64,000 bases of DNA from assembly GCF_007993755.1 (NCBI RefSeq), contig NZ_CP042467.1, positions 1,774,001 through 1,838,000 on the forward strand. Direction: 5' to 3'. The translations under genes were made by a program, and so were the position numbers. The notes below the pieces were generated by a model. It was not told the origin of the DNA and did no database searches. It saw only the letters and a list, made by a program, of their open reading frames with translations. The DNA is from Microvenator marinus (GTDB lineage Bacteria; Myxococcota_A; Bradymonadia; Bradymonadales; Bradymonadaceae). Positions 16,979-25,830 of this stretch are shown here, in pieces; within the stretch, counting starts at the first letter, position 1; each line of letters starts with the position of its first letter.

Positions 16979-18355
16979 TCAGGCCAAGAAACGCACGTCT
17001 GCCGCTTCACCATCGTGAGAGAGCTCACGCAGAAGCTCAGCGTTCATGCCCTCTTTCTTCCCACAAATCGCAACTACTCGGGTTTCATCCGAACGACGCT
17101 CGTTCTCAACGATCGCTGTGCATCTAAGCGCCGCAGCCGAAACGTGCCCGACACCCTCTGGGGGTTCAAAAAGTATGGCGATCATATCGGTAGGATCTCC
17201 GGCACAGGCCGCCATAATTACATGAAACGGCGTCAAATCCCGTTGCCATACGCGTTTAAGTTCTTCGACACCATGCGTGCCACCTGCGCACGACGGCAAA
17301 TGTAGCCATCGGCGAATCGGTCCCATCTCGCGAATCACGTCCAGGGCCTGATAAACCTCATCCGCGATCGATAAGTCGCACGGAATACGGTCCACCGAGG
17401 CGAGCGGCTCCTCACCGACAACTAAGACTCGACCTTTCCATGCGTTGGCGATCTCTTCCACCAGGCCATCCCAACCTCCCGATGCATCCGTGATCAAATA
17501 GACTCCATCGGATCCACCGTTCACTCCATCGCCAGCTGGTTTCTCGACCATCGACCAGAGCACACGGGCGCCTTCCGGAAGCCCAACCCGTAGCTCATCG
17601 GCACCGCCACACAACTCTTCTACCAATTGCTCAGCCACTTCCTCGGGCTTTCGGTACCCCACGTCCAGATCGATGACCTTGACGAGATGCTCCGAAACCT
17701 CGCGCGCGAGCTCAGCAATACCCATAAGCCCAAACTGGTACGCATTCTGTGCCGTGCAGGCCTCGGTCGCAAAACGTCCTCCGGTATCCTGAATCAATAC
17801 CACGCCATTTTGTTCAACTTCGAAAACTGCTCGCATCGCGACATCGAGCCCGGCCCGCATTTTGTCCGGTTCAAGCTGCAGAGCGGCCAACGAGATCACC
17901 ACATCTGAAGGCACTAAACTCGGACTCAATGTTGCCCAGAACCCTCGTGCGTTCAGCTTTTCAACAAGGTGTTCAGCCACGCCAAACGCGTCAGGCATCA
18001 CACAAACGGTGGCTCCGTCACGAAGCGCACTAAACGCCTTGCCTGGAGCGGCACTCTCCACAATATGCGGCTCGTATCGCGCATGCCCCTTTGCGGGCGA
18101 CTCGCGAATCTCACGAATAAACTTCGCGGTCTGTTCCTCGGTTCCAAACGCATGATGAACTGTCTGATCAGGATCGACACCAAATCCCTCAAGAACCTTG
18201 AGGAGCTTGGCTTGAGAGCTTCCGATCGCTTCGAGGTACTTTTCATGACTCTGAGCCAATGCCCGTTGGTAGACCTCGTGGGCATGGGTCATTTGACGTT
18301 GAGTTTCCTTGTACGCTTCGATCCACTTCGCGATTTCTTCACTCTCATCAGACAT
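16979..18355 (-). CDS. Orphan PUFA-synthase-type ketoreductase-like protein
   Basis: A 458-residue cytosolic protein. The N-terminus is a helical stretch (YKETQRQMTHAHEVYQRAL) like the helix linkers of PfaA-type polyketide synthases. The middle resembles the N-terminal structural half of a polyketide ketoreductase: VVLIQDTGGRFATEACTAQNAYQFGLMGIAELAREV, VIDLD, and ELRVGLPEGARV. A Rossmann-like segment follows (GVYLITDASGGWDGLVEEI, VLVVGEEPLASVDRIPCDLS). The usual TGGxxGxG loop reads TDASGGWDG, and no YxxxN/YxxxK catalytic pair is visible, so activity is doubtful. There is no ketosynthase, acyltransferase or carrier domain here. It starts 13 nt after the lysC-lysA gene and may be co-transcribed. 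The family call is tentative. Confidence 0.5.
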   Translation of the reverse strand: MSDESEEIAKWIEAYKETQRQMTHAHEVYQRALAQSHEKYLEAIGSSQAKLLKVLEGFGVDPDQTVHHAFGTEEQTAKFIREIRESPAKGHARYEPHIVESAAPGKAFSALRDGATVCVMPDAFGVAEHLVEKLNARGFWATLSPSLVPSDVVISLAALQLEPDKMRAGLDVAMRAVFEVEQNGVVLIQDTGGRFATEACTAQNAYQFGLMGIAELAREVSEHLVKVIDLDVGYRKPEEVAEQLVEELCGGADELRVGLPEGARVLWSMVEKPAGDGVNGGSDGVYLITDASGGWDGLVEEIANAWKGRVLVVGEEPLASVDRIPCDLSIADEVYQALDVIREMGPIRRWLHLPSCAGGTHGVEELKRVWQRDLTPFHVIMAACAGDPTDMIAILFEPPEGVGHVSAAALRCTAIVENERRSDETRVVAICGKKEGMNAELLRELSHDGEAADVRFLA

Positions 18356-18368
18356 CAAGGGACCTCAG

Positions 18369-20933
18369 TTATCTAAGGATGCGTTCGATTGCCGGTTTCC
18401 GAAGGTTATATTGCGAACCCATGACATAGCCATACGCTCCAGCACTTGCAATGAGGAACACGTCCCCTTCCTCGGACACTGGCAATCTTCGTTTATGACC
18501 TAATACGTCGCCAGTCTCGCATATTGGGCCCACGACGTCGGCCACAATTTTCGGGGATCCATCCACTTTGCTCAGGTTGACGATGGGGTGATACGCACCG
18601 TAGAGCGCTGGACGAATCAATGAATTCATCCCGATATCGAGGCCCACAAAGAAACGTCCACCCTCCTTCTCTTTGATCTGAGTGACACGCCCCAAAAGCA
18701 CTCCTGATTCCGCAACGAGGTACCGACCAGGCTCCATCCACAATTCGAACTCCGGCCGAGCCTGCCTAAACGCGGCAATCGTCTCTTTAACCTCCGAGAG
18801 GTCGAGTCGTTTGTCCCCAAGCTTTTCAGGCACACCAAGGCCACCGCCGAGGTTTAAGATGCGCACGCTTCCAAGACGATCAGCCACCCCAGCCAAGAAC
18901 ATCGCGGTCTCTGACCACGTGGCGGCGTAGGTAATCCCGCTTCCCACATGAGAGTGAAGCCCGATCACGTTGATATCATGCCTTTTCACGAGGTCAGCCA
19001 GTTCCTCGACCTGTTCAGGCGGAATCCCAAACTTCGACTGAGCCCCAGCCGTCTTAACCTTCTTATGATGGCCGCGACCATGCCCCGGATCCATACGCAC
19101 AAGGATGTCCCTGCCTGCGAACACTTCAGGCCAATGCCGCAATGGATGAAGGTTATCGAGCGTCAGATACGTCGCAGACTCAAATCCGGAGATGTACTCT
19201 TCTTTAGGTGCAAAATTAGGTGTGAAAAGACGCTCACTCGCACCCATCGCCTTCGCGTGTTCGAGCTCTCCGGGCGAGACACACTCCAAACCAAAACCAA
19301 AGTCCAAGATAGTCTTCAATACTTCGGGATTCGGGTTGGCTTTAATCGCATAGAAGACTCGGTCCAGCCCAAGCCCCTGCAGCTCCTCAGCTCGCCGCTG
19401 AATCGTCGAGACGTCGTAGACATATGCGGGGCCATCTTTGGCCAACTCAAGCAATTCTGAGCGCTTTGAGAACCACCAGACGTCGTCGTCCAAGCGGTCT
19501 GAATCTCCGTCCGGGTGGAAGAGAGCATTCCAGGTAGGCCCGAGGAGCGCGTCAGAGACTCGGTCGTGGAAGAGAAGTTCGTGGAGCCGCTGCACAAGCT
19601 TATTTGCGTGCTCTTCGTCCACCACAAAGGTCAGGTTCAAGTCGCTAGCTGCTTGAGACACCAAATAAATCCGCTGTTCACCAAAGGCTTCGAGGGCCGG
19701 ACCAAGCTGATGCAAAATCGCTCGGATATTGTGCCCAACAAGGCTCACCGCCGCACATGGTCCGATCATCCTGGCCGTGCAGAACTCTCTAAGGTCGCTC
19801 AGTAGCGCCTCAGAAGTAGCAGGATCGAGCACATTCGCCGCGGGATCGAGCGACACCGTCACGTTCGACTCCGAGGTAGTCACAAGGTCGATCGAGAGCC
19901 CATGACGCTTAAAACAATCAAAGGTATCTGCAAGGAATCCAACCTGCTGCCACATGCCCAGGGTGTCCATAGACACGAGCATGACACCGCCCTTCGATGA
20001 GATCGCTTTGACCTGCGCACCAAAATCTGGCGAATCTCCTGAGATCACGGTGCCTTCTACGTCCGGCAACTCCGTACACTTGATATGGAGTGGGATTCCC
20101 GCCTCTCGCACCGGGGCGAGGCAACGCGGATGAAGGACCTTGGCTCCCATCGAGGCAAGCTCTTGCGCCTCCTCGTAGTGCAACTGCTTAAGGAGCCTCG
20201 CGGACGCCACCTCCCGCGGATTCGCGGTGTACATCCCTGGCACGTCCGTCCAAATCTCTAGGCGGGTGGCACCAAGCTTATGAGCGAAATATGCGCCAGA
20301 CGTGTCACTGCCTCCACGCCCCAAAAGAACGGTCTCGCCGGGTTTATGAGCGTGGGTGGCGATGAACCCCTGAGTCACCACGGCCACACGCGGTTTGAGC
20401 GCTGCCGCGAGCTCCTCATCGGCCGAATAATCGCAAAGGGCCGAAAGATAGTGCTTGGCGTCCGGCTCATTCGGAAGAGCTACGGCCTTGAGATGTTGAC
20501 GCGCGTCCATCCACTCAGACTCGACGCCAATCGACTCAAGGAATGCTGCACCGAGGCGCGTGGACATCAACTCACCCATCCCCAAAGCACGAGCCCGAAG
20601 GCGCGGCGAGACCTCGTTGGTCAACGATGCGCCGAGAGCGAGTCGACCGAGCTCCGTGAGTTCGTTTGAAACCAACTCAAAAGGAACCCCAAGCTCAGCA
20701 GCGATTTCTTTGTGGCGCCCCTCAATGGTCGCCAAGGTTTCATGATGGGTGCCGCTCGGCGCCTCGACCAAAAGCCGCTCCAAGAGGTTTGTAACGCCGC
20801 TCAGCGCCGAACACACGACGAACGGCGTTTCATTCGCCTCAATTCGCGAGCGAACGATCGAAGCGATCGTCTCCCAACGAGCTCGACTCGACACACTGGT
20901 TCCACCAAACTTCAGGACCACATAATTCTTCAT
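18369..20933 (-). CDS. lysC-lysA: Bifunctional aspartate kinase / diaminopimelate decarboxylase
   Basis: An 854-residue fusion of the first and last enzymes of lysine synthesis. Residues 1 to ~450 are an aspartate kinase: KFGGTSVSS, LLGRGGSDTSGAYFAHKLGA, EIWTDVPGMYTANPR, then ACT-like regulatory segments (VMLVSMDTLGMWQQVGFLAD, TTSESNVTVSLD). After a linker, residues ~490-854 are a PLP-dependent decarboxylase: VFYAIKANPNPEV with the PLP Lys at 531, GLHSHVGSG, LNLGGGLGVPE, MEPGRYLVAESG, and GPICETGDVLG with the active-site Cys. Similar LysC-LysA fusions are known in other Gram-negative bacteria. Feedback control of the kinase by lysine may directly tune flux to the same polypeptide; that is inference. 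Confidence 0.95.
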   Translation of the reverse strand: MKNYVVLKFGGTSVSSRARWETIASIVRSRIEANETPFVVCSALSGVTNLLERLLVEAPSGTHHETLATIEGRHKEIAAELGVPFELVSNELTELGRLALGASLTNEVSPRLRARALGMGELMSTRLGAAFLESIGVESEWMDARQHLKAVALPNEPDAKHYLSALCDYSADEELAAALKPRVAVVTQGFIATHAHKPGETVLLGRGGSDTSGAYFAHKLGATRLEIWTDVPGMYTANPREVASARLLKQLHYEEAQELASMGAKVLHPRCLAPVREAGIPLHIKCTELPDVEGTVISGDSPDFGAQVKAISSKGGVMLVSMDTLGMWQQVGFLADTFDCFKRHGLSIDLVTTSESNVTVSLDPAANVLDPATSEALLSDLREFCTARMIGPCAAVSLVGHNIRAILHQLGPALEAFGEQRIYLVSQAASDLNLTFVVDEEHANKLVQRLHELLFHDRVSDALLGPTWNALFHPDGDSDRLDDDVWWFSKRSELLELAKDGPAYVYDVSTIQRRAEELQGLGLDRVFYAIKANPNPEVLKTILDFGFGLECVSPGELEHAKAMGASERLFTPNFAPKEEYISGFESATYLTLDNLHPLRHWPEVFAGRDILVRMDPGHGRGHHKKVKTAGAQSKFGIPPEQVEELADLVKRHDINVIGLHSHVGSGITYAATWSETAMFLAGVADRLGSVRILNLGGGLGVPEKLGDKRLDLSEVKETIAAFRQARPEFELWMEPGRYLVAESGVLLGRVTQIKEKEGGRFFVGLDIGMNSLIRPALYGAYHPIVNLSKVDGSPKIVADVVGPICETGDVLGHKRRLPVSEEGDVFLIASAGAYGYVMGSQYNLRKPAIERILR

Positions 20934-20998
20934 CGACTGCTCTCCTCGCTCGCAAATGCGCGAAAAATAGGCCGGTTCCTATAGCGCAGAACTTGGAT

Positions 20999-21038
20999 AA
21001 AAAAAACACCTCCCAAATCGAATCGAAATGAGAGGTGT
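20999..21038 (-). terminator. Rho-independent terminator after the DUF1501 gene
   Basis: On the minus strand GACACCTC pairs with GAGGTGT across a ~19-nt loop and is followed by a run of eight T. It lies 31 nt beyond the stop of the DUF1501 gene and upstream of lysC-lysA. Confidence 0.75.
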
Positions 21039-21068
21039 CAGGCTCGCGCAGCAAATTGTAAACGGGTC

Positions 21069-22328
21069 CTAACTCCCAAAGAGCGGCAGGTATTCCTTCA
21101 CATCGAGTGGGAATTGCGCGTGCAGCGGGGAGTTCTCGATCTTCGCAAGTTTGCGAAGGGCCCAGTGAACGTGCCCGGGCTCGATCCGAATGCCAGCGTC
21201 ATCCACACGAAGCGAGGACGGATCCACCGTGCGCAGACGGTGTTCGTGCGTTGTCTCGCCGATCAACGTGTTGCCCGGAATGCCATTCCCCATGAGGATC
21301 ATGGAGGTGACCGACCAGTGGTCTTTACCGTTGTTGGAGTTGTAGCGAGGTGTTCGCCCAAAGTCCGATCCGATGATCACGACCACTTTGTCCGCTACGC
21401 CCTGACGCTCCGCCTCTTCCCACAAGTAATCCACTCCTGCCCAGATATTATTCAGGCGAGGAAGGTGGCTCTGGTCGTGGTTACCGTGGGTGTCAAAGCC
21501 CCCGGTCGAAAGCGTTGCGGAAACACAAGCACCAGCTTTGTAGGCCGCAATGGCAAGCTGCGCCTGGCGCTCGAGACCGCCGTTTGGCCGCTCATCAGGG
21601 AGCGTATCCAAAAGTCGGCTGAGCACATTATCAGACCCACGCGCCATGTGGAGCGTGCTCATGGTCTGCTGCTCTTTCGGCAACTTCGCCTGTTGCTTCA
21701 TCGCCAAAAGCCGCGATTGCTGCGCCTCTTGAATTCGCGCCATCGTCTCTTCGGTGTGGAAGAGCCGATCGTTTTGAATAGTGTTCGGTCGTGCAATTCG
21801 CTCAAACGCCGCAAGGTTGCCCACGCGGGTTCGAGCCGTGGTTCCAGACGTTGCGTCGTAGAAACCGTTGGTGATGAAGCCCATAGGCATTCCGGCACCG
21901 TACTCTGCCGCAACCAGTGCGCCAAACGCCGGGAATCCGTCGTTGAGCTTACCGCTTGCAACCACGCGTCGACCCGAGTCGTGTCCGTTGGTCTTGGTAT
22001 CAATGCCGTTGATCACCATCATCTTTTGATAATGACGCTCAACAAACGCCGGGTACTCACCCACCGGTGCGAACGGCAGATTACCCACAGTTCCGATATC
22101 CGCGTTGGCATAGGTCCGGTTCATCGGGTTGTCTTCGTCCTCAGACATGAACCCTTTCGGGTCACAAAAGAACGTCGGGTCCCAACCACCGTTGGCGCCA
22201 ACAAAGACAAAGAGCGGTCCGTCATAGGGGCGCGCGCCTTCCTGTGCGGTCGCGTCACGCGACGGTAGCGGCGATGCGAGCACCAGGCCTGTTGCGCCTG
22301 CCAATTTCATGAAATCTCTGCGATCCAT
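21069..22328 (-). CDS. Tat-exported DUF1501 family protein
   Basis: A 419-residue protein starting at the ATG at 22328 (GGAGAAAG upstream), which gives a twin-arginine-type leader MDRRDFMKLAGATGLVLASP. Family features of DUF1501, a sulfatase/phosphatase-fold group, are VFVGANGGWDPTFFCDPKG at the mature N-terminus, STGGFDTHGNHDQSHLPRLN, VVIIGSDFGRTPRYNSNNGKDHW, and a C-terminal IRIEPGHVHWALRKL. No substrate is known for most members. It follows a CxxCH lipoprotein gene by 29 nt, in the manner of DUF1501 proteins that pair with planctomycete-type cytochrome proteins. It ends in a strong terminator. Confidence 0.85.
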   Translation of the reverse strand: MDRRDFMKLAGATGLVLASPLPSRDATAQEGARPYDGPLFVFVGANGGWDPTFFCDPKGFMSEDEDNPMNRTYANADIGTVGNLPFAPVGEYPAFVERHYQKMMVINGIDTKTNGHDSGRRVVASGKLNDGFPAFGALVAAEYGAGMPMGFITNGFYDATSGTTARTRVGNLAAFERIARPNTIQNDRLFHTEETMARIQEAQQSRLLAMKQQAKLPKEQQTMSTLHMARGSDNVLSRLLDTLPDERPNGGLERQAQLAIAAYKAGACVSATLSTGGFDTHGNHDQSHLPRLNNIWAGVDYLWEEAERQGVADKVVVIIGSDFGRTPRYNSNNGKDHWSVTSMILMGNGIPGNTLIGETTHEHRLRTVDPSSLRVDDAGIRIEPGHVHWALRKLAKIENSPLHAQFPLDVKEYLPLFGS

Positions 22329-22357
22329 ATTCTTTCTCCGTATCTCGTGCTCGTTAA

Positions 22358-24631
22358 TTACTCGTAAACAAACCGGTAGTCGGCCAAGAGATAAGTCACC
22401 ACAGCCATCCATGCTCGGATGATGTACTGCTCATCGGTGCGAATCTGCTCTTCCTCTGGAAGCTCAACGCCATCCAGAGTCATCGTAGCGCGACACTCAA
22501 GGTTTGAACTAATTCCGTCGGTAGCAAGCTTCAACTGCCCCTCTTGCATGGTCTGCAGGAAGAGGTTGTAAGTTCGAGTTACTTCGCTATCCGACGCGTC
22601 AAGACGCTCTCCCAGAATATGGTGGTGCATATGAGCGATGTTCTTGCGAATCAAAAGCTCGTTGTCCAAATCGGGGAAGCCCTGATCGTTGAACGGTGAC
22701 GTTGTGCGATCCACGAACGGGAAGAGCCTTCTGCGCTGCTCTGGCGCCGTGAAGTCACTGGCCGTCACGCGGCATGCCATCTCATTGGCCATACGCATCT
22801 GAATATTGGCCATGATGCCGTTTGGCGACGTAATTCGCTGAGTCACGTCGTTCGAATCGATTCCACCATAGAGGAGTCGATACTCGTTCGAATCGAGCAG
22901 GTAGCTATCACCGTCTCTATCAACCCAAGACGTTCCGAGAACCGCCTCGATTTTTCGGTCGAGAAGCTCAGGCGTCAGCATACGCATAGAGCCGAGCTCC
23001 ACCATCTCTTCTGCCAAAGTCTCATCGTTGAGGTCCTTCGCACGGAAGTACTGAGACTTAACCAATTCTTTGAAGACCACCCGTAGGTCGTACTCGCTGT
23101 CCATGAACTTCTGAGCAATCGACTCAAACACAGCGGTCTGAACCTCAAACTCTTTGACGCGCGCCAGGTACTTCTCGTCCGAGGAATCGGTCGGGAAGAC
23201 AAGAGGCTCGTAGCCAGTCAAGCCTCGGTACATGTGGTGAACCATCGAGAGCGCGAAGCGTGGGTCGTTTGCCACCTGATTCGCGAGCCAGCGCGCAGCT
23301 GTCTGCAAGTCGGTCTCGTAGTTGAGTTTCCGATCTTCGAAGCCCGGCGAGATCATGTCTGTGAACCAACCGTCTTCCATCGGAGCGTAGTTACCTTGCT
23401 CGTCCCAGTTCTGAAGTGCGCCTGCGAGAGGGTCGATGACTTTATGACAGACGTTGCAGTTGGCGTTGTTCATGGTTGGGTTGAAGTCCACGATATTCGT
23501 CGGGTCCAACGGACGATCTGCCAGACGGTTCACGTCGGTCGCGAGGAAGAACCAATAAACCATACGCGCACGGTGGCGGTTGCGGTTCGTCGGTGTGGTT
23601 GGGAATCGGTTGAGCCACATTGGCGATGTGAGCACACCTGCGTGGGGAACGCCCGGAATCTGACCCGCACGCCATTCGTTTGGATCCATCGGATTCTCAA
23701 ACTCAAGCTCCACGCCGTACGAACGCGCCGTGTATGGGTTCATAACCATATAGTCGGCTGTCAGAATTTCAGTGAATGGGCGGTCGTTACGCACGAGGTA
23801 AGTCGCGAGCTTGAGGTTTTCTCGAGCCATCGAGTCGTTCGTGTACAACCGAGCATTCGCCAGGAATTCCTGGTTCTCGCCGTCGAGCGCACCCGGATTA
23901 TCCTCGTCCTCAACAAACCAACGTGCGTTTGGATAGTAGTCTCCGTCGAGGAGGTCCAAAGCGTTGGTTCGTCCGAGGTAGCGGTCAGTGAGGAACATAT
24001 CGTTGAAGATTTCTTCCATGCGTGCATAGAAGGCTTCTTCGTGAAGGATCTTCTCAAGCTCTTGGTCGAGCGCTTCTTCACCGCCAGTCGCGATGTTGAA
24101 GTCCTCGAGAGCGGTTGGAAGGCGCCCCGCCAGATTGATCGAAGCCTTGCGGAAGGTCTCGTTCGGATCCATCAAAGTGACAGCTTCGAAATGCTCACCC
24201 GTGCCAGCATCTCCACATGTAACAGGGTTATCAAAGCGCTCCATCATTTTGACGAGGGCTTGATACTGCTCGCTGTCCACGTCGAAGACTTTCCCGCCGT
24301 CGTGCGCAACTTGCATGGTCGGCTTCAAAAGAAGCACGGACTGGCCTTCACGCTCGTAAGCGGCTACGTCCTTCAACGTCGCCAGATTGGCATCGATGAA
24401 GCCGGTCTGTGCCTCAGACTTAAGCACGAGTTTCGTCGCGCCTGCCTGACCACCAGTCGTGTGACATGAAACACATTGCTGCGCCATGAACTTCGACCAA
24501 ACTTCCTGCTGAAAATAACGCTTGTCGTCTACGCACTCGTCGCCGGTGGCTTCAGGTTCTGAATCACAACCTGTCACCGCTAACGCCGCTAGCGCGAAAG
24601 ACAACCACAATGGTGCCTTACCTGGTCTCAT
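22358..24631 (-). CDS. Planctomycete-type c-haem lipoprotein (DUF1588/DUF1592-like)
   Basis: A 757-residue lipoprotein with the lipobox ALAALAVTGC. Just after the anchor comes a CxxCH motif (AQQCVSCHTTGG) and a second one in the middle (NNANCNVCHKVIDPLAG). The second resembles the DUF1588 C-terminal motif CxxCHxxIDP. Met and His ligands for the haems cannot be named with confidence. The rest is long helical segments with RASINLAGRLPTALEDFN (DUF1587-like), and the ends of DUF1585-like type are not obvious. These proteins accompany DUF1501/DUF1552 partners at the cell surface, and redox or polymer degradation roles have been proposed. Start ATG has AAGGAG upstream. Confidence 0.75.
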   Translation of the reverse strand: MRPGKAPLWLSFALAALAVTGCDSEPEATGDECVDDKRYFQQEVWSKFMAQQCVSCHTTGGQAGATKLVLKSEAQTGFIDANLATLKDVAAYEREGQSVLLLKPTMQVAHDGGKVFDVDSEQYQALVKMMERFDNPVTCGDAGTGEHFEAVTLMDPNETFRKASINLAGRLPTALEDFNIATGGEEALDQELEKILHEEAFYARMEEIFNDMFLTDRYLGRTNALDLLDGDYYPNARWFVEDEDNPGALDGENQEFLANARLYTNDSMARENLKLATYLVRNDRPFTEILTADYMVMNPYTARSYGVELEFENPMDPNEWRAGQIPGVPHAGVLTSPMWLNRFPTTPTNRNRHRARMVYWFFLATDVNRLADRPLDPTNIVDFNPTMNNANCNVCHKVIDPLAGALQNWDEQGNYAPMEDGWFTDMISPGFEDRKLNYETDLQTAARWLANQVANDPRFALSMVHHMYRGLTGYEPLVFPTDSSDEKYLARVKEFEVQTAVFESIAQKFMDSEYDLRVVFKELVKSQYFRAKDLNDETLAEEMVELGSMRMLTPELLDRKIEAVLGTSWVDRDGDSYLLDSNEYRLLYGGIDSNDVTQRITSPNGIMANIQMRMANEMACRVTASDFTAPEQRRRLFPFVDRTTSPFNDQGFPDLDNELLIRKNIAHMHHHILGERLDASDSEVTRTYNLFLQTMQEGQLKLATDGISSNLECRATMTLDGVELPEEEQIRTDEQYIIRAWMAVVTYLLADYRFVYE

Positions 24632-25001
24632 GCTTGCTCCTTCACTTGCTCGTGTTTTGCTGCTCGCTTCCCAAAAAATTACTTTCTTCTACGACGCCCG
24701 TCAAACTCATGTTCATTCGCCGACCCGCATGAACACTTGACTTGCGACCTACAACCACCCACAGATTACCACCTTGTCCGACACCACCCTTCATTGGATC
24801 CTGTGGGTTTCCACCCGCGATCGTTGAGTCTGCGTCACACCTTTCGATGACTAATTGTGACATAATTACCACACTCTGCTATCAACCAAGGTCTCAAGTG
24901 CCTAAAAACTAGGGCAAACCGTATTCTTGGTTGGTTGGCTAAGAGTGTATATTGCACGGTGCGTGCCAAGGTGGGGTCTGGAGTTCTCAGAGGTGGGGAC
25001 T
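24632..25001. other. 370-bp gap upstream of the c-haem lipoprotein
   Basis: It probably carries the promoter of the c-haem lipoprotein/DUF1501 operon. On the minus strand an open frame from 24863 to 24642 encodes 73 residues with a Gly-rich stretch (GGNPQDPMKGGVGQGGN) and ends 10 nt before the lipoprotein start, but it lacks a ribosome site and similarity I recognise. A 'ttggttggttggc' direct repeat lies near 24930. No confident promoter was found. Confidence 0.4.
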
Positions 25002-25259
25002 TTAGTCACCTTTGACTACACGGACCATGATCTCCACATGATCGCCTGGGCTGAATTTGGGCTGGGGCAGTTGGAACTCAAGCGCCCCACTTTCGTTAAC
25101 CACCGCAGAAAGTCTCTCCCATTCGGCGTTGGTTGAGTCGCGCGCTGGCCCATCTAAAACGCGCAGCCACTCATCGGGGCCGCTCGGACCTTCTTCGTCG
25201 AGGTCCATATCTTCAAACCGAATCGTCTGTCTCAAGTCGTAGTCGTCATCTTCATTCAT
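25002..25259 (-). CDS. Small acidic hypothetical protein
   Basis: An 85-residue cytosolic protein starting at the ATG at 25259, with AGGGG 5 nt upstream. It is acidic at the N-terminus (MNEDDDYDLRQTIRFEDMDLDEE) and ends with a predicted beta segment (PGDHVEIMVRVVKGD). It starts 8 nt after the DUF4870 gene, so the two are probably one operon. I do not recognise it. The 'TIRFED' motif near the N-terminus is similar to Thr-containing sites bound by FHA domains in kinase pathways, but that is speculation. Confidence 0.6.
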   Translation of the reverse strand: MNEDDDYDLRQTIRFEDMDLDEEGPSGPDEWLRVLDGPARDSTNAEWERLSAVVNESGALEFQLPQPKFSPGDHVEIMVRVVKGD

Positions 25260-25267
25260 AGACACCC

Positions 25268-25813
25268 CTACTTCACGTCGATCTTGAATATTGATTCTCC
25301 CAGCGTCCCAAGACCCCACGGTCCTGCCTCCTTGCCGCCCGCAGCATTTACCATTCCAACGATGGCAAAAACCCACGGTAAGAAGAGCAATGGGAACCCG
25401 AGCCCGCAGGTCACAAAGGTCACTGCCAGAGCGAACATCATGAAGATAAAGTTCGCGGCCGCCGCCTTGGCGTGGTGCAACGAAAACGCGTTGTCTCGCG
25501 TAATCAAGGGAATGATGAAGAGAGGTAGTCCGAAGAGAATCCCGAGATGAGATAAGAGGGCCAGCGTACGTCCACTCTCGACGTCATACTCGAATCGATT
25601 AGCTGGCTCGCGCTGAGGATTGCCCCAATCATTCGTCGGTTGCAGCGAACTATTCGGCGGAGGTTCTTGTGCGACCCCGTACGTGAACTCATTCTGATGA
25701 AGGGGTTTAGGGTCTTGATAGAATTCTTCTTCATTGAGCCCACCCTTTTCGCCGGCGGAATCTTCCACCACCCAACCGTCTTCTCCACCTTTCCAATCCG
25801 ACCCCTGACTCAT
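25268..25813 (-). CDS. DUF4870 (Tic20-like) membrane protein
   Basis: A 181-residue protein. The first ~85 residues are polar and disordered (Glu, Pro and Asn rich). Then comes the DUF4870 domain: ESGRTLALLSHLGILFGLPL, then FIIPLITRDNAFSLHHAKAA, AANFIFMMFALAVTFVTCGL, and PLLFLPWVFAIVGMVNAAGG. It has three or four membrane helices with the conserved His-x-x-x-Ala-x-N pattern. No molecular role is established for most members. Start has AGGAGAG. It is 17 nt after nth and may be transcribed with it. Confidence 0.85.
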   Translation of the reverse strand: MSQGSDWKGGEDGWVVEDSAGEKGGLNEEEFYQDPKPLHQNEFTYGVAQEPPPNSSLQPTNDWGNPQREPANRFEYDVESGRTLALLSHLGILFGLPLFIIPLITRDNAFSLHHAKAAAANFIFMMFALAVTFVTCGLGFPLLFLPWVFAIVGMVNAAGGKEAGPWGLGTLGESIFKIDVK

Positions 25814-25830
25814 TGCACTCTCCTAAAAAA

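Noticed and set aside
21114-22268. 384-codon plus-strand frame inside the DUF1501 gene
   Set aside because: It is antisense to a well-supported gene, has low-complexity basic sequence, and lacks a ribosome site; a codon-usage shadow.
23234-24469. 411-codon plus-strand frame inside the c-haem lipoprotein gene
   Set aside because: Antisense shadow of a gene with a lipobox and two CxxCH motifs.
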